Shown: positions 28,564-37,940, counted from the stretch's first letter. The stretch: 64,000 bases of DNA from Candidatus Nitrospira kreftii (GCA_014058405.1 CP047423.1:2170001-2234000), one strand, 5' to 3'. The notes: generated by a model not told the origin, from the letters alone. Program-made: numbers and translations.

Positions 28564-30023
28564 TCATGACTCTGGACAACTTCATCGCGTTGCTGCCCGC
28601 TCTCATTCTTGCGGCCGGCGCGCTCGGCATCATGTTGTTAGCCGCGTGGAACCGCCCTCACGGCATGGTGAGTCGGACGGCGGCGATCGTGCAAGCGTCG
28701 GCGTTCGCGGGCGTGCCCCTCGCTTCGGCCGTGGTTCCCAGACAGGCCACTGCTCTCCTACTGGTGGATGAATTCGCGCTCTTCTATATTGCGCTCATTC
28801 TCCTCGGCGGCATAGCGGTGACTGTCCTCTCCCACGGCTATCTCGACGCCAAGCTGGACCGGTGCAATGAATACTATTCGTTGCTCTTGCTCGCCTCTTT
28901 GGGAGGCGTGGTGCTGGCGATGTCCGTTCATGCAGCCTCTTTTTTTTTAGGTCTGGAATTGCTGAGCGTGTCCCTCTACACGCTCCTTTCGTATGATCGA
29001 GAGAATCCACGCGCGCTGGAAGCCGGAGTCAAGTACCTGCTTCTTTCGGCTGTCGCTTCGGCGTTCCTCCTTTTGGGATTGGCATTGCTCTACTTTCTCA
29101 CCGGCGAGCTGACTTTTTCGGCCCTGCGCCAGGCGCTGGCCGATGACGGGCCCAGTCGCACGGTGGGCCTGGCCGGTCTGGCTCTGATTCTTACCGGCAT
29201 CGGATTTAAGCTGGCGGTGGTGCCCTTTCATATGTGGGCGCCCGACGTCTATCAGGGTTCCCCGACGCCGGTAACCGCATTCGTGGCGACGCTGTCGAAA
29301 ATCGCCGTGGTCGCGCTGCTCCTCCGGGCCTTGTTCCACATGGGCGCGTTGAACGATACGGCTGTGACCGCCGCCCTCAGCGTCTTGGCGGTGGCGTCCA
29401 TGTTCGCGGGAAACTTGTTGGCGCTGCTCCAAGACAATGTGAAGCGCCTGCTGGCCTATTCCTCGATCGCGCACCTTGGATACTTGCTTGTGGCCGTCAT
29501 TGCGGGCGGCGCGCTGGGAGCGGAAGCAGTCGGCTTTTATGTCGCTGCCTACATGGTGACGATGCTCGGCATCTTCGGGGTTCTGATTCTTTTGTCAAGG
29601 CCCTACGTCGAGACCGAACGCATGGAGGATCTCCGAGGATTGATGTGGCGAGATCCTCCCGCCGGGGCGATCTGGGTCATCGCCGTGTTATCCCTGGCCG
29701 GTGTGCCGCTGACGGCCGGTTTCGTCATCAAGTTCTATGTGGTCGTGGCAGGCCTCTCGAGCGATCGATGGCTGTTGGTGCTCTTCTTCGTCCTAAACAG
29801 CGTGATCGGGCTCTTCTATTACCTCAAATTGATCCGCGTCGCTTTGGCGAGAGAGTCCGAATCCTCCGCAAGACAGCGACAAGCGGTTGTCCCGAGGTGG
29901 ACCTGGTCCAATGGGCTCGTGATGGCAACGCTCATTCTCGCCATCGTCTGGTTGGGCGTCTATCCCATTCCCTTTATCAACTGGATTGAGCAGACGACGA
30001 CGGTCTTGGTGGCTGCCGACTAA
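28560..30023 (+). CDS. nuoN: NADH-quinone oxidoreductase subunit N
   Basis: 487 aa antiporter-like subunit and last gene of the operon. FFLGLELLSVSLYTLLSYDR carries the conserved Glu, followed by GIGFKLAVVPFHMWAPDVYQGSPTPVTAFVATLSK with the relay lysines. The ATG at 28560 overlaps the nuoM stop; a second ATG at 28566 is equally possible. No clear terminator follows. The transaldolase-family gene starts 208 bp downstream. Confidence 0.95.
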   Translation: MIMTLDNFIALLPALILAAGALGIMLLAAWNRPHGMVSRTAAIVQASAFAGVPLASAVVPRQATALLLVDEFALFYIALILLGGIAVTVLSHGYLDAKLDRCNEYYSLLLLASLGGVVLAMSVHAASFFLGLELLSVSLYTLLSYDRENPRALEAGVKYLLLSAVASAFLLLGLALLYFLTGELTFSALRQALADDGPSRTVGLAGLALILTGIGFKLAVVPFHMWAPDVYQGSPTPVTAFVATLSKIAVVALLLRALFHMGALNDTAVTAALSVLAVASMFAGNLLALLQDNVKRLLAYSSIAHLGYLLVAVIAGGALGAEAVGFYVAAYMVTMLGIFGVLILLSRPYVETERMEDLRGLMWRDPPAGAIWVIAVLSLAGVPLTAGFVIKFYVVVAGLSSDRWLLVLFFVLNSVIGLFYYLKLIRVALARESESSARQRQAVVPRWTWSNGLVMATLILAIVWLGVYPIPFINWIEQTTTVLVAAD

Positions 30024-30073
30024 GCGATCTGGGTCTTACGAGGGGATTCCGCTCGGCTCACTGCATCGACTCA

Positions 30074-30089
30074 CTAGGGTCTCCACCAG
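30074..30089. promoter_or_regulatory. CTAG-N8-CCAG, one-mismatch copy of the CTAG motif
   Basis: CTAG-GGTCTCCA-CCAG in the gap between nuoN and the transaldolase-family gene, 143 bp before the start of the latter. It resembles the copy at 44072, which also begins CTAGGG and ends CACCAG. Tentative because of the mismatch. Confidence 0.3.
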
Positions 30090-30231
30090 TAGCGCTCGGT
30101 GAGGTCCATGGTTATGTTGAAGATAATCTAAGAAACACACCATCGTCTGTTCCATGGCCCATCAATGATCCATGAGGTGAATGGTCGGATCTCAGGAAGC
30201 AATCACTCTGGGGGTCAGAGGAGAACGACAC

Positions 30232-31545
30232 ATGGAATACGATTCTCTTCTCGCCGGAACGATAACAGGCGATGAGTTCGACGCGATGAGAGAGTTGGCG
30301 CGGCCAGCGCACCCATTCCGCGAGCCGAAGCTCATTCCTCATCCGCGCCTGAATGCATTGCGCCGTCTCGGCACCAAGAAGATCTATGCCGACACGGCCG
30401 ACATTGGAGAACTGAACGGAACCATCTCAATCGACGAGTCCTCGATCTATTCCGACGTGGACGGCAATACCATCAACCAACCGCTCGTGCACAACGTCAT
30501 CCGAGAATATCTCGACCAGTGGGACCCGCAGGTCTGTTCCGATCGCTTCGGGTTTTCGGTCAACAAACCGGCCACGCTTGAACAAACCGCGCTCTGTTAT
30601 GCGGTGCTCTGCGCCAAGATCGGAAACGATTTTGATCATCTTTTCACCGGCCGCAGATCGTGGGAGGTCAGTCTTCAACTTCACATGGGCCTGACCACGT
30701 TTCCGAATCTCGCGAAGGATTTCGCCCGATGGATGCATCGGATGGCTCCGTCGGCGATCATCAAGGTTCCTTTCGTCCCCTACGCTCCCGAATGTTTTAT
30801 CGTGGCCCGCGATCTTGAGCGTGAGGGCATCCCCGTGAATTTCACCTCGACCTTCTCCGCCCGGCAGGTGGTCGCAGCGGCGCTCCTCTGCGACGTAAGC
30901 AGAACCAACATTTTCCTTGGTCGTCTCGACCAAGGGCTCGAAGCCTGTCTGCTCGGCGCACAGGTGAGTCTGGAAGCACAACGGGCATTGCGGCGGCTCC
31001 GCCATACTCTCGGAGTGAAAACTCTCTTGATCGTCGCCAGCATACGGAACTGGGACACGTTCGTTCAGACGGCCGGGTGCGACGTGTATACGGCCCCGGT
31101 GAATGTCCTCCGCGACTGGATGAAGCAAGATCAGATCGCTCCAGAGCAGCTAACATCACGGCTCGACGACTCCTACGGCGATTGTCTCGGGATATCCGCT
31201 CGGGTCCTATCGCTGATCGGAACCGAACGGATCGCGAGACTGTATGATGTCGAACCGTCTTTTATCGACTTCTTGCAGTCATTCGGATCGACTCAGGAAT
31301 GGCGGGAGCTCAACGATGCCGAAACGCTGTTCACACGCTTTGAGGAGGCCGGCTACGGCGATATGTTTTATAGCCCACGGCAGGATGATTGGGCGGAAAT
31401 TCGTGGAGGGAAGGTCCCTGATCTGAACGGCTCACTCACACAACGCCTTCCGCTCGATACCCTGTACAGCTTGCTCGCAGACGCAGACTTCGAGAAACAT
31501 CAGGAGGAAATGGATGACCAAATCGCGCGCCACATACGCCGGTAA
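30232..31545 (+). CDS. transaldolase family protein
   Basis: 437 aa from the ATG at 30232, which follows GAGGAGA by about 8 bases; the earlier start at 30181 has no such site. The fold is recognised by KKIYADTADIGEL (strand 1, as in the DSTDLGEI of transaldolases), SAIIKVPFVPYAPE with K178 as the likely Schiff-base lysine, and PVNFTSTFSARQVVAAA. It is about 120 residues longer than E. coli TalB, with an N-terminal extension and a C-terminal helical part. The likely reaction is transfer of dihydroxyacetone units in the pentose phosphate pathway. It lies downstream of nuoN on the same strand, and transketolase sits upstream of nuoA, so the two pathway partners bracket the nuo operon. A different aldolase-type activity is possible. 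Confidence 0.75.
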   Translation: MEYDSLLAGTITGDEFDAMRELARPAHPFREPKLIPHPRLNALRRLGTKKIYADTADIGELNGTISIDESSIYSDVDGNTINQPLVHNVIREYLDQWDPQVCSDRFGFSVNKPATLEQTALCYAVLCAKIGNDFDHLFTGRRSWEVSLQLHMGLTTFPNLAKDFARWMHRMAPSAIIKVPFVPYAPECFIVARDLEREGIPVNFTSTFSARQVVAAALLCDVSRTNIFLGRLDQGLEACLLGAQVSLEAQRALRRLRHTLGVKTLLIVASIRNWDTFVQTAGCDVYTAPVNVLRDWMKQDQIAPEQLTSRLDDSYGDCLGISARVLSLIGTERIARLYDVEPSFIDFLQSFGSTQEWRELNDAETLFTRFEEAGYGDMFYSPRQDDWAEIRGGKVPDLNGSLTQRLPLDTLYSLLADADFEKHQEEMDDQIARHIRR

Positions 31546-31633
31546 CCGCCTGATCACGGCGATCGATCAACGGCCGACGTTCTCCGTGCGGCAAGGTCTA
31601 CCGGTCGAACCACATCAGCGAGGTAATCCATGA
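31514..31633 (+). CDS. candidate 39-aa small protein, coupled to doxX
   Basis: ATG at 31514 is preceded by AGGAGG (31502-31507) at 6-base spacing, inside the 3' end of the transaldolase-family gene. The frame reads 39 residues (MTKSRATYAGNRLITAIDQ...) and its stop overlaps the ATG of the DoxX gene as ATGA (31630-31633), the same coupling used throughout the nuo operon. The DoxX gene has no strong ribosome binding site of its own, which supports coupling. No homology is recognised; it may act as a translational link rather than as a protein. Confidence 0.5.
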   Translation: MTKSRATYAGNRLITAIDQRPTFSVRQGLPVEPHQRGNP

Positions 31634-32088
31634 ACATGTCAGAACCCTATCTTTCGCTCGTCGGTCGCATCTTGATCGGGCTCATTTTCGTCATGTCGGG
31701 AATCAATAAAATACTCACGCCCGAGGCGACACAGCAGTACATGGCCTCGCATGGGTTGAACACCCTCACGACGGCACTCTACGTCGCGGCCATCATGGTC
31801 GAGGTAGGAGCCGGAGCATGCCTGTTGGTCGGGTATCAGACCAGGCGCGCCGCGTCGCTCCTCCTGTTCTTCATGATCCCGACAACGTTGCTCTTTCATA
31901 CGAACTTCGATGATCAGAATCAAATGATCCACTTTCTCAAGAACTTGTCGATGAGCGGAGGGCTGTTGTACGTGATGGTTTATGGAGCAGGACCCATCAG
32001 CCTGGACGTCCGAGAGCGGATTCGCCACCCCCATCGTGCGAACGTGACAGACTCTTCGAGAGAGGCTCGCATCGGCGACCGAAATTAA
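31630..32088 (+). CDS. DoxX family membrane protein
   Basis: 152 aa with four hydrophobic segments. The start is typical of DoxX (SLVGRILIGLIFVMSGINKILTPEATQQYM), followed by the AAIMVEVGAGACLLVG helix and the NLSMSGGLLYVMVYGAGPISLD end. Family members are small inner-membrane proteins linked to redox or quinone functions; the exact role is unknown. It is coupled to the 39-aa ORF and probably shares a transcript with the transaldolase-family gene. An ATG at 31636 is an alternative start. Confidence 0.87.
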   Translation: MNMSEPYLSLVGRILIGLIFVMSGINKILTPEATQQYMASHGLNTLTTALYVAAIMVEVGAGACLLVGYQTRRAASLLLFFMIPTTLLFHTNFDDQNQMIHFLKNLSMSGGLLYVMVYGAGPISLDVRERIRHPHRANVTDSSREARIGDRN

Positions 32089-32140
32089 AAATCGATCGTG
32101 AGATGAGCGGGAGTTGGGAAGCCGTTCATCGCCAAACGGC

Positions 32141-32449
32141 TTACTTGACCAAGTCCAGTTGCTCTCTGATGACTTTCCTGACGTTGATCGGTCCGTCTTC
32201 CTTGCCGGACGGGCAGAGGTTCGCGAGAGGATAGAGCAATCGGCTGAATTCCCGCACGAGTGAGGCGATCACACGATCAGTCGCCCAATCCTGCTCCGCC
32301 ACCTCCATGATCCACCGCAAGGCCCCGGCAGACGTTTGGCATCGGTCAAGCCGAACTACATATGGTTTGCCGCCGTTGGATGGCCGGTGAGTCACGGTAC
32401 GATGCTTCGGATCGAAGATCCAAGAGGATACCCTGCTGGTTCGCTTCAT
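32141..32449 (-). CDS. conserved-looking hypothetical protein
   Basis: 102 aa with a good ribosome binding site (GGAAGGGAAACTCAC before the ATG). Soluble and mixed alpha/beta: SWIFDPKHRTVTHRPSNGGKPYVVRLDRC suggests a beta-rich N-terminal half, then two amphipathic helices (TSAGALRWIMEVAEQ and ATDRVIASLVREFSRLL). No family is recognised. It follows the dodecin gene by 30 bp and may be co-transcribed with it. The head-to-tail arrangement with DoxX is convergent. Confidence 0.6.
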   Translation of the reverse strand: MKRTSRVSSWIFDPKHRTVTHRPSNGGKPYVVRLDRCQTSAGALRWIMEVAEQDWATDRVIASLVREFSRLLYPLANLCPSGKEDGPINVRKVIREQLDLVK

Positions 32450-32479
32450 GTGAGTTTCCCTTCCAGCGCTAGCAGACTG

Positions 32480-32806
32480 CTAGAGGCGCTGATGGTGACG
32501 TGTTCTCCGCTTGGTCACAGACGGTCCACCAGGCTGCCACACACCCTTTTTGCCGGATGTCTGTCGTCTGCGATCACCTGTTGGATCCTCAGATGGTTCG
32601 ACGGTGAATCCAACCTTCAGCATGACTTGCCAGTGAATATCGGAGCCCTGTTCAATTTCTCCACGGACTTCAACGACTTCGAACCACCGCAGATGCCGAA
32701 GCGTTTTGGAGGCTGTTCGGATCGCACTCTGAACCGCCGCTTCAAACGTCGAGCGAGAGGTGCCGGTCAATTCCACAGTTTTATAGACATGGTCGTCTGT
32801 GATCAT
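32480..32806 (-). CDS. dodecin family flavin-binding protein with basic C-terminal tail
   Basis: 108 aa. Residues 5-71 match dodecin closely ([39 protein letters not shown] with the flavin-stacking Trp, [10 protein letters not shown]). Dodecins form hollow dodecamers that store and shield flavins. The usual length is about 68-75 residues, so about 35 extra residues here ([18 protein letters not shown]... to RRTRHHQRL) form an unusual Arg/Lys/His-rich tail, perhaps from loss of a stop codon. A strong ribosome binding site (GGAAGGAG) precedes the ATG. Confidence 0.88.
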   Translation of the reverse strand: MITDDHVYKTVELTGTSRSTFEAAVQSAIRTASKTLRHLRWFEVVEVRGEIEQGSDIHWQVMLKVGFTVEPSEDPTGDRRRQTSGKKGVWQPGGPSVTKRRTRHHQRL

Positions 32807-32855
32807 TTCAACTCCTTCCAGGCCTGGACATGCCGACTCGATACGGATGAGCCGG

Positions 32856-32871
32856 CTAGGCTCCTTCCTGG
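32856..32871. promoter_or_regulatory. CTAG-N8-CTGG, one-mismatch copy of the CTAG motif
   Basis: CTAG-GCTCCTTC-CTGG, 50 bp before the dodecin start in the 69-bp gap after the GH15 gene. Tentative because of the mismatch. Confidence 0.25.
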
Positions 32872-32875
32872 ACGT

Positions 32876-34735
32876 TCACTGGTTGCTCCCTTCGAGGCGT
32901 CGGTCCAGATCATAGGCCGCGCTGATCAACGCCAGATGCGTGAAGGCTTGAGGGAAATTCCCCAAATGGTTGTTGCTCCGACCCAGTTCTTCCGCATACA
33001 GCCCAAGATGGTTGGCGTAGCCGAGCATCTTTTCAAAGATTAAACGGGCTTTATGCAGATCGCCGGCACGGGACAAACACTCCACATACCAGAATGAGCA
33101 CAATGAAAAGGTGCCTTCCACACCCGCCAACCCATCGGTCTTCCGGGCGAGTCCGTCATAGCGATACACCAGGGAGTCCTCGACCAGATGCTGCTCCACG
33201 GCCTTCATGGTCGAAAGCCAGCGGGGATCGGTCGGTCCGATAAATTTGACCAGAGGCATCAAGAGACAGGATGCGTCCAGCGACCGGCTGCCCTTATATT
33301 GAGTGAATGTCGCGCGTTCGGCGTCCCAGAATGTCGTCATCATCTCCGAAAAAATGGCATCGCGACCTTGCACCCATCGATGTGTGGGCGCCGGGAACGA
33401 GCGTTTCTGTGCCAAGCGGATACCCCGATCAAGCGCGACCCAGCACATCAATCGCGAGCTCAGCCACTCCTGTGTGTGCCCGCGGATCTCCCAAATGCCC
33501 TGTCCCGTCTGTCGCCAATTCTCACAAACCCAGTCGAGAAGGCGAGTCAGATGATGCCAGAGATCGTATGAAATCGGGGTCCCGTATTTGTTGTAGAGAT
33601 ACACGGCATCCATGAGGGCACCGTAGAGGTCAAATTGAATTTGGGAATAGGCATCGTTGCCGATTCGGACCGGTGCGGAACCCCGGTATCCCCGCCAGTG
33701 TTTCAAGTCAACTTCTTGCAATTCTTTTTGACCGCTGATTCCATACACGACCTGTAACGATCCGTCCCATTCCTGCGCAGCGCATCGTTCTTCAATCCAA
33801 TGCATGAACGCAGCGGCTTCTTCCGTATACCCCAGGCGAAGGAACGCATAGATCGTAAAGGTCGCATCACGAATCCACGTATATCGATAATCCCAATTTC
33901 TCGTCCCGCCGACTTCCTCGGGAAGGCCGAAAGTGGGAGCGGCGACCACGGCCCCGGTGGGCCGGTAGGTCAGCAGTTTGAGGGTGAGGGCCGACCGAGT
34001 GACCATCTCGCGCCAACGGCCGCGATAGGTCGAACGTCCTACCCACCCACGCCAGAAATTTAACGTGCGCTTGAAGGCCTCGGACACTTCATGGTCGTCG
34101 ACCCGGCCTGTCGGTGTGTCCAATTCGGCGTCCTCCAGAATGAACGATGCATGCTCGTCCGTCGTCAGCCGAAACTCCGCCGTGGCCGTACCGTTTCGCA
34201 CGCGCATCGGGATCGAACTCCTCAGCCGCAGCGTCACCTTGTGTTCCCCTTCAGAGACAAACAGAATTTCATTCTCTCCGTGGCGCAGAACTTTGTGGTC
34301 TGCTCGGCCGTAATCGAAGCGGGGCGCGCAGACCATGCGAAATTCTGCCGCACCATGAATCATTTTGATTCGACGAATCAGTTGATGGGCGTGATCCTGC
34401 TCCTCAACGGGCATCAGATCGGATAACTCGACGACCCCCTCGTCAAAATAGAAGCGCGTCAGCAGAATGTTGGAGTCCGGGAGATAGAATTGGGAGCGAC
34501 GACCCGGCGTATGCAGGGGATCGATTCGGAAGAGGCCGCCGCGTTCGGGATCCAATAAGGATGCGAAGATCGTCGGCGAATCAAACGATGGGAAACACAT
34601 GAAGTCGATGGCGCCGTCCATCGCCACGAGTGCCACGGTATGAAGATCGCCGATGATCCCGTGATTCTCGATCGGCGGAAATGCATCCGTGCACGGACGT
34701 TTGGAAATAGGTCGTTGTGGTCTGGCGCGAGTCAC
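32876..34735 (-). CDS. glycoside hydrolase family 15 protein (glucoamylase/trehalase-like)
   Basis: 619 aa with a GTG start at 34735 preceded by GGAGAGG at 4-base spacing. The N-terminal beta-sandwich begins IENHGIIGDLHTVALVAMDGAIDFMCFPSFDSP, typical of bacterial and archaeal GH15 enzymes. The (alpha/alpha)6 barrel shows GTRNWDYRYTWIRDATFTIYA, WEIRGHTQEWLSSRLMCWVALDRG and GVEGTFSLCSFWYVE, which contain the regions of the two catalytic glutamates. Likely substrate is trehalose or alpha-glucan. No signal peptide, so it acts in the cytoplasm, in keeping with storage-glucan turnover together with the debranching enzyme at the right edge. An exact CTAG-N8-CTAG site lies 60 bp upstream. Confidence 0.9.
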   Translation of the reverse strand: MTRARPQRPISKRPCTDAFPPIENHGIIGDLHTVALVAMDGAIDFMCFPSFDSPTIFASLLDPERGGLFRIDPLHTPGRRSQFYLPDSNILLTRFYFDEGVVELSDLMPVEEQDHAHQLIRRIKMIHGAAEFRMVCAPRFDYGRADHKVLRHGENEILFVSEGEHKVTLRLRSSIPMRVRNGTATAEFRLTTDEHASFILEDAELDTPTGRVDDHEVSEAFKRTLNFWRGWVGRSTYRGRWREMVTRSALTLKLLTYRPTGAVVAAPTFGLPEEVGGTRNWDYRYTWIRDATFTIYAFLRLGYTEEAAAFMHWIEERCAAQEWDGSLQVVYGISGQKELQEVDLKHWRGYRGSAPVRIGNDAYSQIQFDLYGALMDAVYLYNKYGTPISYDLWHHLTRLLDWVCENWRQTGQGIWEIRGHTQEWLSSRLMCWVALDRGIRLAQKRSFPAPTHRWVQGRDAIFSEMMTTFWDAERATFTQYKGSRSLDASCLLMPLVKFIGPTDPRWLSTMKAVEQHLVEDSLVYRYDGLARKTDGLAGVEGTFSLCSFWYVECLSRAGDLHKARLIFEKMLGYANHLGLYAEELGRSNNHLGNFPQAFTHLALISAAYDLDRRLEGSNQ

Positions 34736-34794
34736 TGGCCTCTCCTGTGGAGCACCTTCAGCGCCATTTCTATCGAATCCGATTCCACAGGTAA

Positions 34795-34810
34795 CTAGAC
34801 AAAACCCTAG
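34795..34810. promoter_or_regulatory. CTAG-N8-CTAG motif, copy 3 (exact)
   Basis: CTAG-ACAAAACC-CTAG, centred about 67 bp before the GTG start of the GH15 gene, in a 156-bp gap whose other side is the end of a minus-strand gene. The GH15 gene is therefore its only plausible target. Confidence 0.5.
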
Positions 34811-34891
34811 CCCGTATCATGCCACTCATGCGGAATGCTCATGTGAACTGATGCGGGCCGGAAATTGGGAGGAATGTCTGGGGAGCGCGCG

Positions 34892-37855
34892 TCAGGTTTG
34901 AGGAATCCGGTCCGCCATCAGTTCGTCAAGGACGCGACAGAGCTCGTCGCCGGCCACATCCTTGCCTAGAAATGCCTTCGCCCCCGCATTGAGCATCGCG
35001 CTCCTTGTGCTCTCGTCGGTGTTCACCGACAACGCAATGACGCGAACGGACGGCAGGTTCGATGTAATCCGTTGTGTCGCCTCGATCCCGTTGATGCCCG
35101 GCATGTTCACATCCATCACGATGGCGTCCGGGTTCAACACGTGAGCCAGTTCCATCGCCTCCGTACCGCTCACTGCTTCCCCGACAATTTCGAAGCCTCC
35201 GTGGGTTTCAAGAGAGGTGCGGACTCCTTCTCGCACCATGGCATGATCATCGACCAGCAGCACACGAACGGTGAATTCAGATGGTCGATCGGAGGCTCCC
35301 CGCTCTCGTATCAACAACCCGGATACCTTGGATTGACTCTGGGTCGTCTTGACCAGACCCTTCGACTCATACGGCAGCACGAGAGTCACGCGCGTGCCTC
35401 GGCCAGGTGAAGAATCAATGGTCAGTCGCCCCTTGAGCGCATTCATGCGCTCCTGAATACTGAAATGGCCGAAACCCATAGAGAGGGACCGTTTGCCGGC
35501 TGCAGCAGCAAGGTCAAAGCCCTGCCCTTCATCCGAAACCCGGATGCAGATCTCTCCGTTGGATTGTGTGGTCAGTGACACTGACGCATGATCCGTCTTT
35601 GCGTACTTGACGATGTTAAAGAGCAACTCTCGGACCGATTGAAATAACAGAACGGCCTGCGATTCGGATAGCGGAAGGGAATCGGTGTCGCTGTCGACTT
35701 GCACCAGAAGTCCATGCTGACGCATCTGGTCGCCAAGGAACTCCAGCGCCTTCGAAAGGCCGAATTGATACAGTACGTGGGGGCTGAGTTCGGCAACCAG
35801 TGATTTGGTGTAAGTCAGTGATTGATCTAACACATGATCGATGTCCTGGAGCGTCTTGCCATGATGTTCGGAATGGAGCGTATTCCTGAGCTGGCCAAGT
35901 TTCATACGACCAACGACGAGGAGCTGAGCCAGGTAATCGTGCAAGTCGGTTGCCAGACGACGACGCTCGCGCTGCTCGGTCAGAGTCAGCTCTGCTGCCA
36001 TCGTTCGAAGTTGTTCCTGTTTTTCCATGAGTTCATGTGTCCGCTCGACGACCCGTGTTTCCAGCTCATCCTTCAAACGGTGAACCTCTGCCTCCTGCCG
36101 AGCTCGCTCAGTCATGTCATACAAATAGCACACCACTCCAAACTGCCCATCCGGGAGTGTGACTCGGTCGATCCTCCAGTCGTACGTTTCAACCTCTGCG
36201 GTGTCATCGCGCCGCTCTGTCGTGTTCGTTGAGTGGTACGGCTCACCCGTCGCCAGCGTATGACAAAAACGCTCGATGGCATGACTGGCGAACGGCTCAG
36301 GCCAAATGGCTCGCAGGATCTCGGCAAAGTCTCGCCCGATCAAGGAGTGCACGTTACCAAATATCTTCTGCGATCCGGTGCTCATCTGCGCGAGGCGAAA
36401 GCCGGAGTCCACCAGGTACACACCGAACGGGTTATTCTGGATCAGGTTCAGAAACATGTCCCGGCTGCGGCGGAGCTCCTCCACGCTTCGGATACGCTCC
36501 GTTTCAGCATAGAAACGCTGCACCGACTGAGCGACCACGTTTGCAATCGATTCGAGAAAGTGGACGTCGTCTTGTGAAAACGATCGCTTGTGGGCCGTAT
36601 GAACTCCGAGTACGCCGTAGGGAGCGTTCGGTGCACCCGCAATAATGCAACTCATTCCGCTCACAATCCCATGGTCGGTCAGGAGAGCCGTCCCGGAGAA
36701 ACGGGGCTCGCTCCGTAAGTCCTCAACGATCACCGATGAGTGACACATGAGCGTAAAGCCGGCTTGTGAGGCAGGCTCCGTGCCGACCGTGGCGGATCCG
36801 ACTAATCCTTCTCGCCAGCCGACTCCCGCCCGGAGTCTGAGTTGTTTCCCGTTCGGCATCAGCTCAAGGATTTTGCAGAACTCCACATCCAACGTCTCGG
36901 CCAGCCGCACGACAACCTGGTTTAAGACCTCGTCCAGATCGGAGACTTCCAGGGCAAACTGTCCCAGATCGGCAACGACGCCTTGCTGCCTGGCATGGAT
37001 CCGAAGCAGCGCTTGAGACGCTTCGCGTTCACTGACACTGACGATTGAAAGCAGCGTGGCTTTTCCTGTAGATGTGCGCGCAGGACTCACTGCGAGCTCG
37101 ATCGGAAACTCCATCCCATCCTTGCGTCTTGCGATCAGTGCTTGCCCCTGTCCTCGTGAACGAGCCGTCCGGGCAGCAAGAGCAAGCTCGGTTCTCAATT
37201 TGAGGAATTTGGCCTGGAATCGTTCCGGCACCAGATGTTCCACTGCCATTCCGATCCACTCGTCGGCTCCATAGCCGAACAAGGATTCGGCCTGCCGATT
37301 CATGACTTGGATTCTTCCGATTGAATCGATCAGGATCTGGCCGATGGGGGACCCTTGGATGATCGATTCCAAGGTCTCTTCACTGTGCTTTCGATTCAAG
37401 ACGGCTCCCGTCACGATCCAAATGACGGCAATCGTCAAGCCACGGTTCAGGAGGACAATCAAGGGATTCCCGGCAAACGACCCAGCAGTCAGGGCCACAG
37501 CCAGCAGTGTCAGCGCCGTACACACAACAGCCGTGACAATAGGGATCAGGGGTCCAGGAGGCCACGCAGTGATCAAGATGGCCATCACATAGAGAAAGGA
37601 TATGGACACTCCAAGGGGCGAAAGGAGATCGGCGAGAAAGACTGCGGCGATGACCAATCCTACCAGAATCAGAATCGACACCGTACTCCGTGGAGGCTTT
37701 GTGAGCGATGCCGTTTCGGACGGATCGACCTTCTGGGGAGAATGATCAGGAGAAAATGATGACATCTTGATCGACACGTCTGAGCCAGGTGCTTTCTGCA
37801 TCGAGGCCGTCGGCAGGAGGGTGCACTGCGTGAGGTAATATAAATCACGTCTCAT
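34892..37855 (-). CDS. membrane-bound PAS-GAF-PAS hybrid histidine kinase ending in a NarL-type receiver
   Basis: 987 aa. After a short N-terminal tail come four or so membrane helices (about residues 55-155), a PAS domain (about 165-280), a GAF domain (about 290-440, VVADLGQFALEVSDLDEVLNQV), a second PAS (about 455-580), a coiled linker, a HisKA_3-type dimerisation helix with its phosphorylatable His near 639 (RRRLATDLHDYLAQLL), and a HATPase domain (SDEGQGFDLAAAAGKRSL). A receiver domain ends the protein (about 865-985; VRVLLVDDHAMVREG, phospho-acceptor Asp near 913 in IVMDVNMPGINGIEA). The receiver is NarL-type, but no LuxR-type HTH follows. Its own start is uncertain; ATGs at residues 19 and 31 are alternatives. 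Four CTAG tetramers lie in the upstream gap. Confidence 0.9.
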   Translation of the reverse strand: MRRDLYYLTQCTLLPTASMQKAPGSDVSIKMSSFSPDHSPQKVDPSETASLTKPPRSTVSILILVGLVIAAVFLADLLSPLGVSISFLYVMAILITAWPPGPLIPIVTAVVCTALTLLAVALTAGSFAGNPLIVLLNRGLTIAVIWIVTGAVLNRKHSEETLESIIQGSPIGQILIDSIGRIQVMNRQAESLFGYGADEWIGMAVEHLVPERFQAKFLKLRTELALAARTARSRGQGQALIARRKDGMEFPIELAVSPARTSTGKATLLSIVSVSEREASQALLRIHARQQGVVADLGQFALEVSDLDEVLNQVVVRLAETLDVEFCKILELMPNGKQLRLRAGVGWREGLVGSATVGTEPASQAGFTLMCHSSVIVEDLRSEPRFSGTALLTDHGIVSGMSCIIAGAPNAPYGVLGVHTAHKRSFSQDDVHFLESIANVVAQSVQRFYAETERIRSVEELRRSRDMFLNLIQNNPFGVYLVDSGFRLAQMSTGSQKIFGNVHSLIGRDFAEILRAIWPEPFASHAIERFCHTLATGEPYHSTNTTERRDDTAEVETYDWRIDRVTLPDGQFGVVCYLYDMTERARQEAEVHRLKDELETRVVERTHELMEKQEQLRTMAAELTLTEQRERRRLATDLHDYLAQLLVVGRMKLGQLRNTLHSEHHGKTLQDIDHVLDQSLTYTKSLVAELSPHVLYQFGLSKALEFLGDQMRQHGLLVQVDSDTDSLPLSESQAVLLFQSVRELLFNIVKYAKTDHASVSLTTQSNGEICIRVSDEGQGFDLAAAAGKRSLSMGFGHFSIQERMNALKGRLTIDSSPGRGTRVTLVLPYESKGLVKTTQSQSKVSGLLIRERGASDRPSEFTVRVLLVDDHAMVREGVRTSLETHGGFEIVGEAVSGTEAMELAHVLNPDAIVMDVNMPGINGIEATQRITSNLPSVRVIALSVNTDESTRSAMLNAGAKAFLGKDVAGDELCRVLDELMADRIPQT

Positions 37856-37940
37856 TTTTCCGTAACTGGGTAATTTGCTAGTTAATAGGAAGACGAGCTG
37901 TTTGCATACTAGACTTTTGAGGCCTGTATTGGGTCTACAC

